From Marinicauda pacifica (GTDB lineage Bacteria > Pseudomonadota > Alphaproteobacteria > Caulobacterales > Maricaulaceae), in NCBI RefSeq assembly GCF_004793635.1, contig NZ_SRXV01000001.1:1276108-1340107 (forward strand): a DNA stretch of 64,000 nucleotides, read 5' to 3'. Of the stretch, positions 47,499 through 55,081 are shown one piece after another. The position numbers were made by a program, and so were the translations under genes. How positions within the stretch are numbered: the stretch's first letter is position 1; the number at the start of each line of letters is the position of its first letter. The notes under the pieces were generated by a model, which made no database searches, was not told the origin of the DNA, and saw only the letters and a program-made list of their open reading frames with translations.

Positions 47499-47517
47499 AT
47501 CGGCGCAGGGTTTGGCC

Positions 47518-47949
47518 ATGGCTCGTGTTCGCGCCGTCGACCGGCGGCTCTACCTTCTGATCGAAATTGCCGCTCGGCGCCTCCATCGCGACGCGGACGC
47601 CCGGCTGCGCAAGCACGCCACGGTCAGCGCCAGCCAGGCCGCCGTGCTCTTCCTCCTCTTGCGCCGGGGCGAGCGGCGCATGGGCGCGATCGGCGAAGTT
47701 CTGGCGCTCGGCGCGCCGGCCGTCACCGGGCTGGTGACGCGCATGGAGGCCGCCGGGATGGTCACCAAGCATCCCGACCCGGAAGACCGGCGCGGCGCCG
47801 TCGTCGCCCTGACCGAGGCGGGCCGCGAAGCCGGCGAACGCGCCGACGCAGTGCTGCGCGAGTTCAACAGCGAGCTGACCGCTCTGTTCGGGGAGGAGGA
47901 TGCGGACACCGTGCACCGCGCCCTCACCCGCATCGCCACGGGCGGCTGA
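47518..47949 (+). CDS. MarR-family transcriptional regulator
   Basis: A 143-residue winged-helix regulator. The recognition region is VSASQAAVLFLLLRRGERRMGAIGEVLALGAPAVTGLVTRMEAAGMV, the wing follows in PDPEDRRGAVVALTEAGREAGER, and N- and C-terminal helices give the dimer interface. Such proteins are usually ligand-released repressors. The palindrome at 47481-47498 suggests self-regulation. The paraoxonase-like gene starts 80 bp downstream on the same strand and may be a target. The upstream reading to 47419 would overlap the methyltransferase gene. Confidence 0.9.
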   Translation: MARVRAVDRRLYLLIEIAARRLHRDADARLRKHATVSASQAAVLFLLLRRGERRMGAIGEVLALGAPAVTGLVTRMEAAGMVTKHPDPEDRRGAVVALTEAGREAGERADAVLREFNSELTALFGEEDADTVHRALTRIATGG

Positions 47950-48028
47950 CCCAACCAGGCCATTGGCGAAAAGGTTAATGCGGGTGTAAGCTCCCCTTGA
48001 AGACTTGAAGGGTCTGGGGGACGCCGAC

Positions 48029-49066
48029 ATGCGCACACTGCTGATCGCGCTCGTCATTATCGTTATCGCACTCGCGGCACGCGCGGCCTGGATCGTGCTG
48101 CCTGCGGCGGGCACTTTCGCCGATCTTGAGCAAACCGGGCTGGACGGGTGCGAGGCGCTCACCATCGCGCCGGGCACCGAGGACGTGACGATCCACCCGT
48201 TCACCGGCCTGGCCTATGTCTCCGCGGCCGAGCGGCGCGGCGGCGATGGCGGCGCCAACGGCATCTGGGCATTCGCCCCGGCAGATCCGCAGACGACCCT
48301 GCGCAAGGTGAGCGACGGGCCGGAGGATTTCCGCCCGCACGGCATCTCGCTGCTGACGCGCGACAACGCGCCAGACCGCCTTTTCGTGATCAACCATCCG
48401 CGCGCAGGCGGGCACCGTGTGGAGATTTTCGAGATCGGCACGGACGGCGCGCTCTCCCATATCGAATCCATCACCTACCCCGACCTCTCTTCGCCCAACG
48501 ACCTGCTGGCGGTCGGGCCACGCAGCTTTTACGCCACCAATGACCGGCGCTATCAGACCGGCGTTCTGTCCACGCTGGAGGCATTTCTTGGCCTGCCGCT
48601 GGGGGGCGTCAGCTTCTTTGACGGCCAGACCGGATCGATCGCCGCCGACGGGCTGGTCTATGCCAACGGCATCGCCATGGCGCCGGACGGGCGGACGATC
48701 TATGTCGCCGAGCTCCTCACACGCCGGGTCAATGTCTACCGGCGCGATGGCGCGGACGGGCGGCTGGAACACATCGACCGCATCGCGGTTCACACCGGCC
48801 CGGACAATATCGAGATCGGACCGCAGGGCGATCTGTGGATCGGCGCCCATCCCGATGTCTTCGCCTTCCTCGACCACGCCGAAGACCCGGACTCCATCGC
48901 GCCGTCCGAGGTCATCCGCGTCGACCCGGAGACCGGCGCGGTGTCGCGCGAGCTGGTGGCGCTGAACGGCGAGCTGAATGCCTCCAGCGTCGGCGCGATC
49001 AGCGGCACCCACCTCATCGTCGGGGCCGTGTTCGATGATCGCGTGCTGATCTGCCCGCGCAGCTGA
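48029..49066 (+). CDS. Membrane-anchored paraoxonase/arylesterase-like protein
   Basis: A 345-residue six-bladed beta-propeller. An uncleaved N-terminal helix (LLIALVIIVIALAARAAWIVL) anchors it, as in animal serum paraoxonases. The propeller shows calcium-site-type stretches SSPNDLLAVGPRSFYATND, VYANGIAMAPDGRTIYVAEL and GPDNIEIGPQGDLWIGAHPD. PON family members hydrolyse lactones and arylesters. Lactone or homoserine-lactone hydrolysis here is inference. GGGGGACG precedes the ATG; MarR lies just upstream. Confidence 0.82.
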   Translation: MRTLLIALVIIVIALAARAAWIVLPAAGTFADLEQTGLDGCEALTIAPGTEDVTIHPFTGLAYVSAAERRGGDGGANGIWAFAPADPQTTLRKVSDGPEDFRPHGISLLTRDNAPDRLFVINHPRAGGHRVEIFEIGTDGALSHIESITYPDLSSPNDLLAVGPRSFYATNDRRYQTGVLSTLEAFLGLPLGGVSFFDGQTGSIAADGLVYANGIAMAPDGRTIYVAELLTRRVNVYRRDGADGRLEHIDRIAVHTGPDNIEIGPQGDLWIGAHPDVFAFLDHAEDPDSIAPSEVIRVDPETGAVSRELVALNGELNASSVGAISGTHLIVGAVFDDRVLICPRS

Positions 49067-49156
49067 CAGACGAGGCGTGACACCTCGCGCGCTTGACCGG
49101 CAGGCCCGGTCTCCGTTCAGATCGCCGCCAGTCAATACTCAACAAGGACATTGCCC

Positions 49157-49933
49157 ATGAGCGACGATATTCGCGTCGAGGACACCGGCCCGGTCCGGGT
49201 CATCCGCTTTGACCGTGTAGCCAAGAAGAACGCGATCACGCGCGCCATGTATTCGGCCATGGCCCGCGCCCTGGAAGAGGCGAGCGGCGACACGGCCATC
49301 CGCGTGGTGGTGATCGCCGGGCAGGACGGTGTCTTCACCGCCGGCAACGACCTTGTGGACTTCATGGAGGCCCCGCCTCATATCGGCGGCGCGGATACCC
49401 CGCCGGTCGAGGATTTCATGCGCGCCCTGATGGGCTGCAGCAAGCCGGTCATCGCGGCGGTCGACGGCATGGCCATCGGGATCGGGACGACCCTGCTCCT
49501 GCACTGCGACCTTGCCTATGCGTCCACCCGCGCCGTGTTCAAGACACCGTTCGTCGATCTTGCCCTGGCGCCGGAATTCGGCTCCAGCCAGATCCTGCCC
49601 GGCCTGCTCGGACGCAGCGTGGCGAGCGAGCTTCTGCTGCTGGGCGAAAGCTGGGATGCCGGAACGGCCAAGGCGCGCCATCTGGTCAGCGATGTCTTCG
49701 AGGCCGAAACGCTGGAGGACGAGGTCATGACCCGCGCCCGCGCCCTGGCCGCCAAGGCGCCCTCCGCCATCCGCGCTGCCAAGTCGCTGATGACCTCGCC
49801 ATCCGAAGATCTGATGGAGCGGATCAAGCGCGAAGGCGAACTCTTCGCCGAGCTGCTGCGTTCCGAGGAGTTCGAGGAGGCGGTCGGCGCCTTCATGGAG
49901 CGGCGCAAGCCGGACTTTTCAAAGTTCGGCTGA
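49157..49933 (+). CDS. Enoyl-CoA hydratase/isomerase family protein
   Basis: A 258-residue crotonase-fold enzyme. The oxyanion loop is AGQDGVFTAGNDL, and CSKPVIAAVDGMAIGIGTTLLLHCDLAYAS holds the second oxyanion position. APEFGSSQILPGLLGRSVASELL is typical of hydratase/isomerase relatives; the position of one usual catalytic glutamate is taken by a GSSQ-type segment, so the exact reaction is unsure. The ATG at 49157 has AAGGA at 49144. Fatty-acid or side-chain CoA metabolism is likely. Confidence 0.85.
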   Translation: MSDDIRVEDTGPVRVIRFDRVAKKNAITRAMYSAMARALEEASGDTAIRVVVIAGQDGVFTAGNDLVDFMEAPPHIGGADTPPVEDFMRALMGCSKPVIAAVDGMAIGIGTTLLLHCDLAYASTRAVFKTPFVDLALAPEFGSSQILPGLLGRSVASELLLLGESWDAGTAKARHLVSDVFEAETLEDEVMTRARALAAKAPSAIRAAKSLMTSPSEDLMERIKREGELFAELLRSEEFEEAVGAFMERRKPDFSKFG

Positions 49934-49964
49934 AGTCCCGGCTCAAGCTGCGCGAGGTGACAGG

Positions 49965-50261
49965 ATGGGCGAGACGACGATTACCGAAACGCGTGACGGG
50001 GCACTCGGGCGCTATGCCGTCTCTCATGGGAAAGACGGCGAGAGCGAGCTGACCTACACGTTGCAGGGTCAGGTCATGGTCATCGGCCATACCTTCACCC
50101 CGCCCGCCCTTCGCGGACACGGGATCGCCGCCCGCCTTGTCGAGCGCGCGGTCGAAGACGCGAGAAAACGCGGGTGGACCATCAATCCGGTCTGTCCCTA
50201 TGTGCGCATCAAGATGGACCGCACTCCGGCCATGAACGATGTGCGGGAGACCGGAACATGA
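49965..50261 (+). CDS. Small GNAT-type acetyltransferase (first of tandem pair)
   Basis: A 98-residue compact acetyltransferase of the YjdJ/Acetyltransf_CG type. It has ELTYTLQGQVMVIGHTFTPPALRGHGIAARLVERAVEDARKRG, with the acetyl-CoA loop RGHGIA, and ends in NPVCPYVRIKMDRTP. These small proteins are near the minimal GNAT core; substrates are unknown. It overlaps the next gene, a paralogue, by 4 bases (ATGA). Confidence 0.85.
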   Translation: MGETTITETRDGALGRYAVSHGKDGESELTYTLQGQVMVIGHTFTPPALRGHGIAARLVERAVEDARKRGWTINPVCPYVRIKMDRTPAMNDVRETGT

Positions 50262-50566
50262 GCGTGGCCGAGTTTGAAATCCTCGAAGAGCGCACACCGA
50301 CCAAGGGCCGCTATTTCGTGCAGGCGGACGGCAAGCCGGATGCCGAACTCACCTTCTCCATCGCCAATGCGCACCTGATCATTATCGATCACACCGGCGT
50401 GCCGGACGCATGGCGCGGGCAAGGCGTGGGGCAGGCCCTGGTGGAACGCGCGGTGCTCGATGCGCGGGCCAACGGCGTTCAGATTGTGCCGCTATGCCCG
50501 TTCGCGAAGGCTCAGATCGAGAAGCACCCCGAGTGGCAGGACGTGCTCACTCCCCGCAAGCCATAA
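50258..50566 (+). CDS. Small GNAT-type acetyltransferase (second of tandem pair)
   Basis: A 102-residue paralogue of the preceding gene: GRYFVQADGKPDAELTFSIANAHLIIIDHTGVPDAWRGQGVGQALVERAV, with acetyl-CoA loop RGQGVG, ending IVPLCPFAKAQIEKHPEWQDV. The VGQALVERAVLDAR stretch parallels the upstream AARLVERAVEDAR. The 4-base overlap indicates coupled translation, so the two may work as a pair. Function unknown. Confidence 0.85.
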   Translation: MSVAEFEILEERTPTKGRYFVQADGKPDAELTFSIANAHLIIIDHTGVPDAWRGQGVGQALVERAVLDARANGVQIVPLCPFAKAQIEKHPEWQDVLTPRKP

Positions 50567-50598
50567 AAAAGGACCGGGCTTGGGGTTGCCCGGTCCTT
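50565..50598 (-). terminator. Hairpin terminator between convergent genes
   Basis: GGACCGGGC pairs with GCCCGGTCC across an 8-base loop. On the minus strand it is followed by TTTTTT, so it terminates transcription coming from the PGPGW-like gene. Confidence 0.75.
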
Positions 50599-50683
50599 CA
50601 AGTTACGGCTTTCGCGTGCTCACGAGGGGTAAACACACGAGCATCCTGTCGCTCTTTTCTTTAAATTCGGTAACTGAATGTGT

Positions 50684-50977
50684 TCAGCGCATTTTGTCGC
50701 TCTGATCGGCGCTCTCGCTGTCAGTGTCCGGGTCGGTACGCGAGAGGACGCGAGAGAACGGGCCGGGAATCGCTTTCTGAGCCTGACGCATCCAGCGGTC
50801 GAAGCGCGGATGCGCATCGCGCGCCGCAATGACCCAGCCGCGCACCAGGCTCGAATTGGAGACAAGCAGGGCCAGCCCCGTGGCGATCATCACGGCACCG
50901 ACGGGGATCGGGGTCCAGAATAGCGGCAGGCCCGCCACGATCAGCACGATCCCGATGAACTGGTAGACGAAACTCAT
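50684..50977 (-). CDS. Small two-helix membrane protein, PGPGW-like
   Basis: A 97-residue protein with two membrane helices (YQFIGIVLIVAGLPLFW and IPVGAVMIATGLALLV) joined by TPIPVG, then basic and amphipathic SSLVRGWVIAARDAHPRFDRWMRQA and an acidic tail. The layout matches the protein at 9419-9721, including the PIP-G turn. The ATG at 50977 has GGGAG six bases upstream. Function unknown. Confidence 0.68.
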   Translation of the reverse strand: MSFVYQFIGIVLIVAGLPLFWTPIPVGAVMIATGLALLVSNSSLVRGWVIAARDAHPRFDRWMRQAQKAIPGPFSRVLSRTDPDTDSESADQSDKMR

Positions 50978-51082
50978 TCCGGCTCCCGCTTGCATAGCTG
51001 GCTAGACAACGGCGGGGCGCGCAATGACGTTCCGCGGTGAGCGCGCTGCGCCCGGACGATCCGGACGCAGCGCCAGCTCGCC

Positions 51083-52408
51083 CTAGTCTGCCGGAACGAT
51101 CCGTTCGATCGTGCCGTCGGATTCGTTGGACAGGTAGATCGCGCCATCCGGGCCCTGGACCACGTCCCGGATGCGGCCATTGGCGGGGATCCATTCCTCG
51201 CCGGTCACCTGCCCGTTTTCCAGCGTCAGGCGCACCACCTTCTGGGTGGCCAGCCCGCCCACGAAGATGTCGCCCTGCCAGTTCGGGAAGGCGTCGCCGG
51301 TGTAGAAGATCATGCCGGCCGGAGCGATCACCGGGTCCCAGTAATAGACCGGCTGCTCCATGCCGTCCTGCTGTGTCATCTCGTGCTGGGGCGTGCCGTC
51401 ATACTGCATGCCGTACCCGATCACCGGCCAGCCATAATTCGCGCCGGCCTCGATGCGGTTCAGCTCGTCACCGCCGCGCGGGCCGTGCTCGATCTCCCAG
51501 AGCGCACCGTCCGGGCCAAGTGCCGCGGCCTGGATGTTGCGAATGCCGTAGGCATAGACTTCGTCGGCGCCCTCGTCGCTGCCGACAAACGGATTGTCGT
51601 CCGGCACCGAACCGTCCGGATTGATGCGCACGACCGTGCCGATGTGATTGGTCGGATCCTGGGCGAGCTGGCGCGGCTCGGGCAGCGAGCGCTCTCCGAG
51701 GCCCACATACAGCGTGCCGTCCGGCGCGAACACCAGGCGCGAGCCGAAGTGCTTGCCCGAATCCCAGGACGGCATCTGCTGGAAGATGACTTCCACGTCT
51801 TCAAGCGCAGTGCGGTCGTCCGACAGGCGGGCGCGAGCCACAGCCGTACCGTTCTCGCCATTCCCGCGCGGCTCGGCGTAGGAGAAGTAGACCATGGAGG
51901 TCTCGGCGAAATCGGGACCGAGCACGATGTCCAGCAGGCCGCCCTGGTCGTCGTTGAAGACCTCGGGAACGCCGCTGATCGGATCGGACAGCGTCCCGTC
52001 CGTGGCCAGCGTGTGCATCGTGCCTTCCTTCTCGGTCAGCAGGATCGTGCCGTCAGGCAGGAAGGTGAAGCCCCAGACTTCGCCCAGACCGTCAGCGACC
52101 TCTTCGATGGTCCAGTCGTGGGTTTCATCGGGAAGAGGCGCGCGCGTCTGGCCTTCAAAGGCCGGCTCGAATTCGGGCACCTGCTTCTGGCCGAAATCCT
52201 CGTATTCGGGCGCATCGCCGTCCATGGAAGACCCGGTGCCGGCCGACGCCATGTCCGTGCCGTCCGTATCCGGGGCGGAGTCCGCGTCGGTCATCGCGCC
52301 GGTTTCGGTCGAGCCGGCAGCCATGCCGGTGTCGTTGTCGGCCGGCTCGTCGGCTGGCTGACAGGCCACGGCAAACAGGGCGGTGGAGGCAAGAAGCATG
52401 AGTCGCAT
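51083..52408 (-). CDS. PQQ-dependent sugar dehydrogenase-type lipoprotein
   Basis: A 441-residue exported beta-propeller of the soluble glucose dehydrogenase / YliI (Asd) family. A lipoprotein signal MRLMLLASTALFAVACQPA is followed by a Thr/Asp/Gly-rich linker, then the propeller: EEVADGLGEVWGFTFLPDGTILLTEKEG, GGLLDIVLGPDF, GLGERSLPEPRQLAQDPTNHIGTVVRINPDG, and HGPRGGDELNRIEAGANYGWPVIGYG. Relatives oxidise aldose sugars using PQQ; here PQQ biosynthesis genes are not in the window. Substrate unknown. The start is placed at the ATG giving a clean signal peptide. Confidence 0.88.
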   Translation of the reverse strand: MRLMLLASTALFAVACQPADEPADNDTGMAAGSTETGAMTDADSAPDTDGTDMASAGTGSSMDGDAPEYEDFGQKQVPEFEPAFEGQTRAPLPDETHDWTIEEVADGLGEVWGFTFLPDGTILLTEKEGTMHTLATDGTLSDPISGVPEVFNDDQGGLLDIVLGPDFAETSMVYFSYAEPRGNGENGTAVARARLSDDRTALEDVEVIFQQMPSWDSGKHFGSRLVFAPDGTLYVGLGERSLPEPRQLAQDPTNHIGTVVRINPDGSVPDDNPFVGSDEGADEVYAYGIRNIQAAALGPDGALWEIEHGPRGGDELNRIEAGANYGWPVIGYGMQYDGTPQHEMTQQDGMEQPVYYWDPVIAPAGMIFYTGDAFPNWQGDIFVGGLATQKVVRLTLENGQVTGEEWIPANGRIRDVVQGPDGAIYLSNESDGTIERIVPAD

Positions 52409-52685
52409 GATGAGAGGTCCCGGTGCAGTGAATGAGTAAGTCGTCGCGCTTCCAACACGCAAAGCGTGTTCTGGTTCCCCGCCGGTCCAGATCCCGTCCC
52501 GGCACGTCCCGTGAGCGCACCGTCTTGATCTAGGGCGGACTGGCGAGGCGCACAGAAAAATCCCGTTTTCAAATGCTTCGGCCCGATGTAACGATTTGCC
52601 GGCGGCGGGCCCACGGATCGACCCGGCGACATTGGTTTCACGTTGAAGCCTTGCCGCCGTGGGAGGGCTCTTTAAGGGTCAATCC

Positions 52686-54167
52686 TTGACCGACACACCT
52701 ATCGGCCCCTCCGTCGGGCCCGGCCGTCTCTGGCAACGGCTTTTCGCGCGCAAATCGGTCGCGCTCGTCCAGTCCCAGTTTCATGGCGAAGAACTTCACC
52801 GACACCTCGGCCCCATCAACCTGACCAGTCTCGGCGTCGGCTGCATCATCGGGGCGGGGATTTTCGTCATCACCGGACAGGCCGCCGCGGCCCATGCCGG
52901 CCCGGCCATCATCCTGTCCTTCATCATCGCCGGCTTCGTGTGCGCCTTCGCCGGGCTCTGCTATGCCGAACTGGCAAGCGTTCTGCCGGTCTCGGGCTCG
53001 GCCTACACCTATGCCTATACGGTGCTGGGCGAGATCGTCGCCTGGGTGATGGGCCTGCTGCTCGTGCTCGAATACGGACTGGCCGCGTCAACCGTGGCGG
53101 TCGGCTGGTCAGGCTATCTGGTCAGCTTCCTGGCCGATCTAGGGGTGGTCGTCCCGCCCACGCTCGCCGCGCCGACCGGCAGCCTGGTGACGCTGGCCGA
53201 CGGTACGACCGTGACCGCCCTGCTCAACCTGCCCGCCCTGCTCGGCGTCGGTCTGGTAACCGGCCTTCTGGTGCTGGGCGTCAGCGAATCGGCGCGCGCG
53301 AACAATTTCTTCGTCATCCTGAAAGTCGCCGTCCTGCTCGCCTTCATCGTGATCGGCTTCTTCTATGTCGACAAAGCCAACTGGACGCCCTTCATCCCGC
53401 CCCACCAGGGCGGCGACGAATTCGGCATCCAGGGTGTCTTCCGGGCCGCCGCGATCATCTTCTTTGCCTATGTCGGTTTTGAAGCGGTCTCGACCGCCGC
53501 AGCCGAGGCGAAGAACCCGCAGCGCGACCTGCCCATCGGCATCATCGGCTCGCTGGGCATCTCCACCGCGCTCTACATGCTGACCGCGCTGGTCCTGACC
53601 GGCATCGTGCCCTTCACCCTGCTGGCGGTGCCCGACCCGATGTCCACCGCGGTCGACGCGATCGGGCTGGGCTGGTTCTCCTTCCTCATCAAGGCGGGTG
53701 CGATCCTCGGCCTGTCCTCTGTCATGCTGGTGCTGCTCTACGGTCAGACCCGCATCTTCTACACGATGGGCAAGGACGGGCTGCTGCCGCCGCTCTTTTC
53801 CCGCCTGCACTCGAAACGCAAGACGCCCTGGATCAACACCGTGATCGTCGGCGGAGCGGTGGCGGCCGCCGCGGCCACCACGCCGATCAAGGTGCTGGGC
53901 GACCTGGTCAGCCTGGGCACGCTCGCCGCCTTTGCCATGGTCTGTATCTCGGTGATGTATCTGCGGGTCAGCCACCCGGAACTGCACCGCCCCTTCAAGG
54001 TGCCCTTCTATCCCGTCACCCCGATCCTGGGCGTGCTGACCTGCGCCTTCCTGATTCTCCAGATGCCGCTGCACAACTTCATGCTGATCGGCAGCTATCT
54101 GGTGGTCGGGATCATCGTCTATTTCCTCTACGGCCTGCGCCACAGCCGGATCTCCGGGTCCATCTGA
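52686..54167 (+). CDS. APC-superfamily cationic amino acid permease
   Basis: A 493-residue transporter with ~12 helices, in the CAT branch of the APC superfamily. Marks are HLGPINLTSLGVGCIIGAGIFVITG, then CYAELASVLPVSGSAYTYAY, AAIIFFAYVGFEAVSTAAAEAKNPQRDLPIGI and LLYGQTRIFYTMGKDGLLP. A TTG start at 52686 is chosen because AAGGG lies seven bases upstream; a GTG at 52659 has no such site. Substrate (arginine, lysine or others) is not determined. Confidence 0.9.
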   Translation: MTDTPIGPSVGPGRLWQRLFARKSVALVQSQFHGEELHRHLGPINLTSLGVGCIIGAGIFVITGQAAAAHAGPAIILSFIIAGFVCAFAGLCYAELASVLPVSGSAYTYAYTVLGEIVAWVMGLLLVLEYGLAASTVAVGWSGYLVSFLADLGVVVPPTLAAPTGSLVTLADGTTVTALLNLPALLGVGLVTGLLVLGVSESARANNFFVILKVAVLLAFIVIGFFYVDKANWTPFIPPHQGGDEFGIQGVFRAAAIIFFAYVGFEAVSTAAAEAKNPQRDLPIGIIGSLGISTALYMLTALVLTGIVPFTLLAVPDPMSTAVDAIGLGWFSFLIKAGAILGLSSVMLVLLYGQTRIFYTMGKDGLLPPLFSRLHSKRKTPWINTVIVGGAVAAAAATTPIKVLGDLVSLGTLAAFAMVCISVMYLRVSHPELHRPFKVPFYPVTPILGVLTCAFLILQMPLHNFMLIGSYLVVGIIVYFLYGLRHSRISGSI

Positions 54168-54187
54168 CGCGCATCTGAACGCTTGGC

Positions 54188-54227
54188 CCCTTCGCCCGTC
54201 CGGCCTAGTTTCCCGGCGGGCGAAGGG
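54188..54227 (+). promoter_or_regulatory. Hairpin overlapping the ribosome site of the truncated ubiD copy
   Basis: CCCTTCGCCCG (54188-54198) and CGGGCGAAGGG (54217-54227) form a perfect 11-bp stem with an 18-base loop. The right arm runs into GGGAGA, the Shine-Dalgarno before the ATG at 54238. It may hide that site or serve as terminator of the permease gene (no T-tract). Confidence 0.45.
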
Positions 54228-54237
54228 AGACGCGCTT

Positions 54238-54432
54238 ATGGCCTACAAATCACTTCGGGATTTCATCGAGCAGCTCGAAGCCGACGGCGATCTGGTACCC
54301 ATCACCCGCCCGGTCTCCACCCATCTGGAAATGACCGAGATCCAGCGCCGCCTGCTGGCGAAGAAGGGCCCGCGCTTGGCGTTGACGCATAAGAGGCTTA
54401 GCCTCCGGATATGTTCCCGAAGAAGCGGATAA
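54238..54432 (+). pseudogene. Truncated duplicate of the ubiD 5' end
   Basis: The first ~136 bases repeat the start of ubiD (55082): 59 bases are identical, followed by about nine mismatches. The encoded residues 1-42 match UbiD ([20 protein letters not shown] ...), then the frame runs into unrelated sequence KKGPRLALTHKRL and stops after 64 codons. It has the better ribosome site (GGGAGACGCGCTT) of the two copies. It cannot make active UbiD and flanks a foreign-looking lipoprotein gene. Confidence 0.8.
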
Positions 54433-54477
54433 TGGCTTTGCGAACGGACTGAATAGACAAAACGAGGAGACACGGTG

Positions 54478-55050
54478 ATGCATCGTATTATCTGTGCATG
54501 CCTTACAATCTCTACCGCCCTCGGGTTCTCGGCGTGCGAAGCAACCCAGCAGGATCGTATCCGCGTTGGAGGCTGGGAAGGAACCGCCGAAGATTGGGCC
54601 AGACTCGGCGGAGCCTATCAGCGCGATAACGAAACACGCCTGGAGAGCGGATGGCGGGTTGATTGCGTTGAGAGCGAGGAGCGAGAGGACACCATCCGGT
54701 GCTTCGCCGCAATCTCCGGCACTGGGTCGTCAGACATCCTTCACATCTCATTCTACAACGATCAGGGCCCCGTCATCGAGCTGCGAAATGGCAGCCGGCG
54801 CGTCACTGAAATGGCGGTAGACATCGATTCCGGACCAGATATCAGCGGCTTGGCAGATGAAGACATTGTGGAACAGATGCGCCGCGGCGAGGTCCTCACC
54901 GCTCGGTACGACCGCTTGAGTTTCAGTCAGCATCCAGTCATGCAAGTTAACCAATATGACGTCTCGGCGTTCAATGAAGCATTTGAGCGCCTTGACGAAA
55001 TTAGAAACGATCCAGATTACGAGGTAGTCCGGCTCCCGGGCGCGAATTGA
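54478..55050 (+). CDS. Hypothetical lipoprotein inside the ubiD duplication
   Basis: A 190-residue exported protein. The signal MHRIICACLTISTALGFSAC has a lipobox GFSAC. The mature part contains RVGGWEGTAEDWARLGGAYQRDNETRLESGW, a pair of cysteines in VDCVESEEREDTIRCFAA, and DGPVIEL-type beta strands. I do not recognise the family. Codon use is less GC-rich than its neighbours (many ATT, AAT, ACA codons), and it lies between the two ubiD 5' copies, so horizontal gain is likely. GAGGAG lies eight bases before the ATG. Confidence 0.75.
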   Translation: MHRIICACLTISTALGFSACEATQQDRIRVGGWEGTAEDWARLGGAYQRDNETRLESGWRVDCVESEEREDTIRCFAAISGTGSSDILHISFYNDQGPVIELRNGSRRVTEMAVDIDSGPDISGLADEDIVEQMRRGEVLTARYDRLSFSQHPVMQVNQYDVSAFNEAFERLDEIRNDPDYEVVRLPGAN

Positions 55051-55081
55051 GCCGATCTCCTTCCTGTCCTGAAAGTCTTCT

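Noticed and set aside
54238..54432. A functional short UbiD-like gene
   Set aside because: Only the first ~42 residues match UbiD and the remainder is unrelated; it lacks the whole catalytic region.
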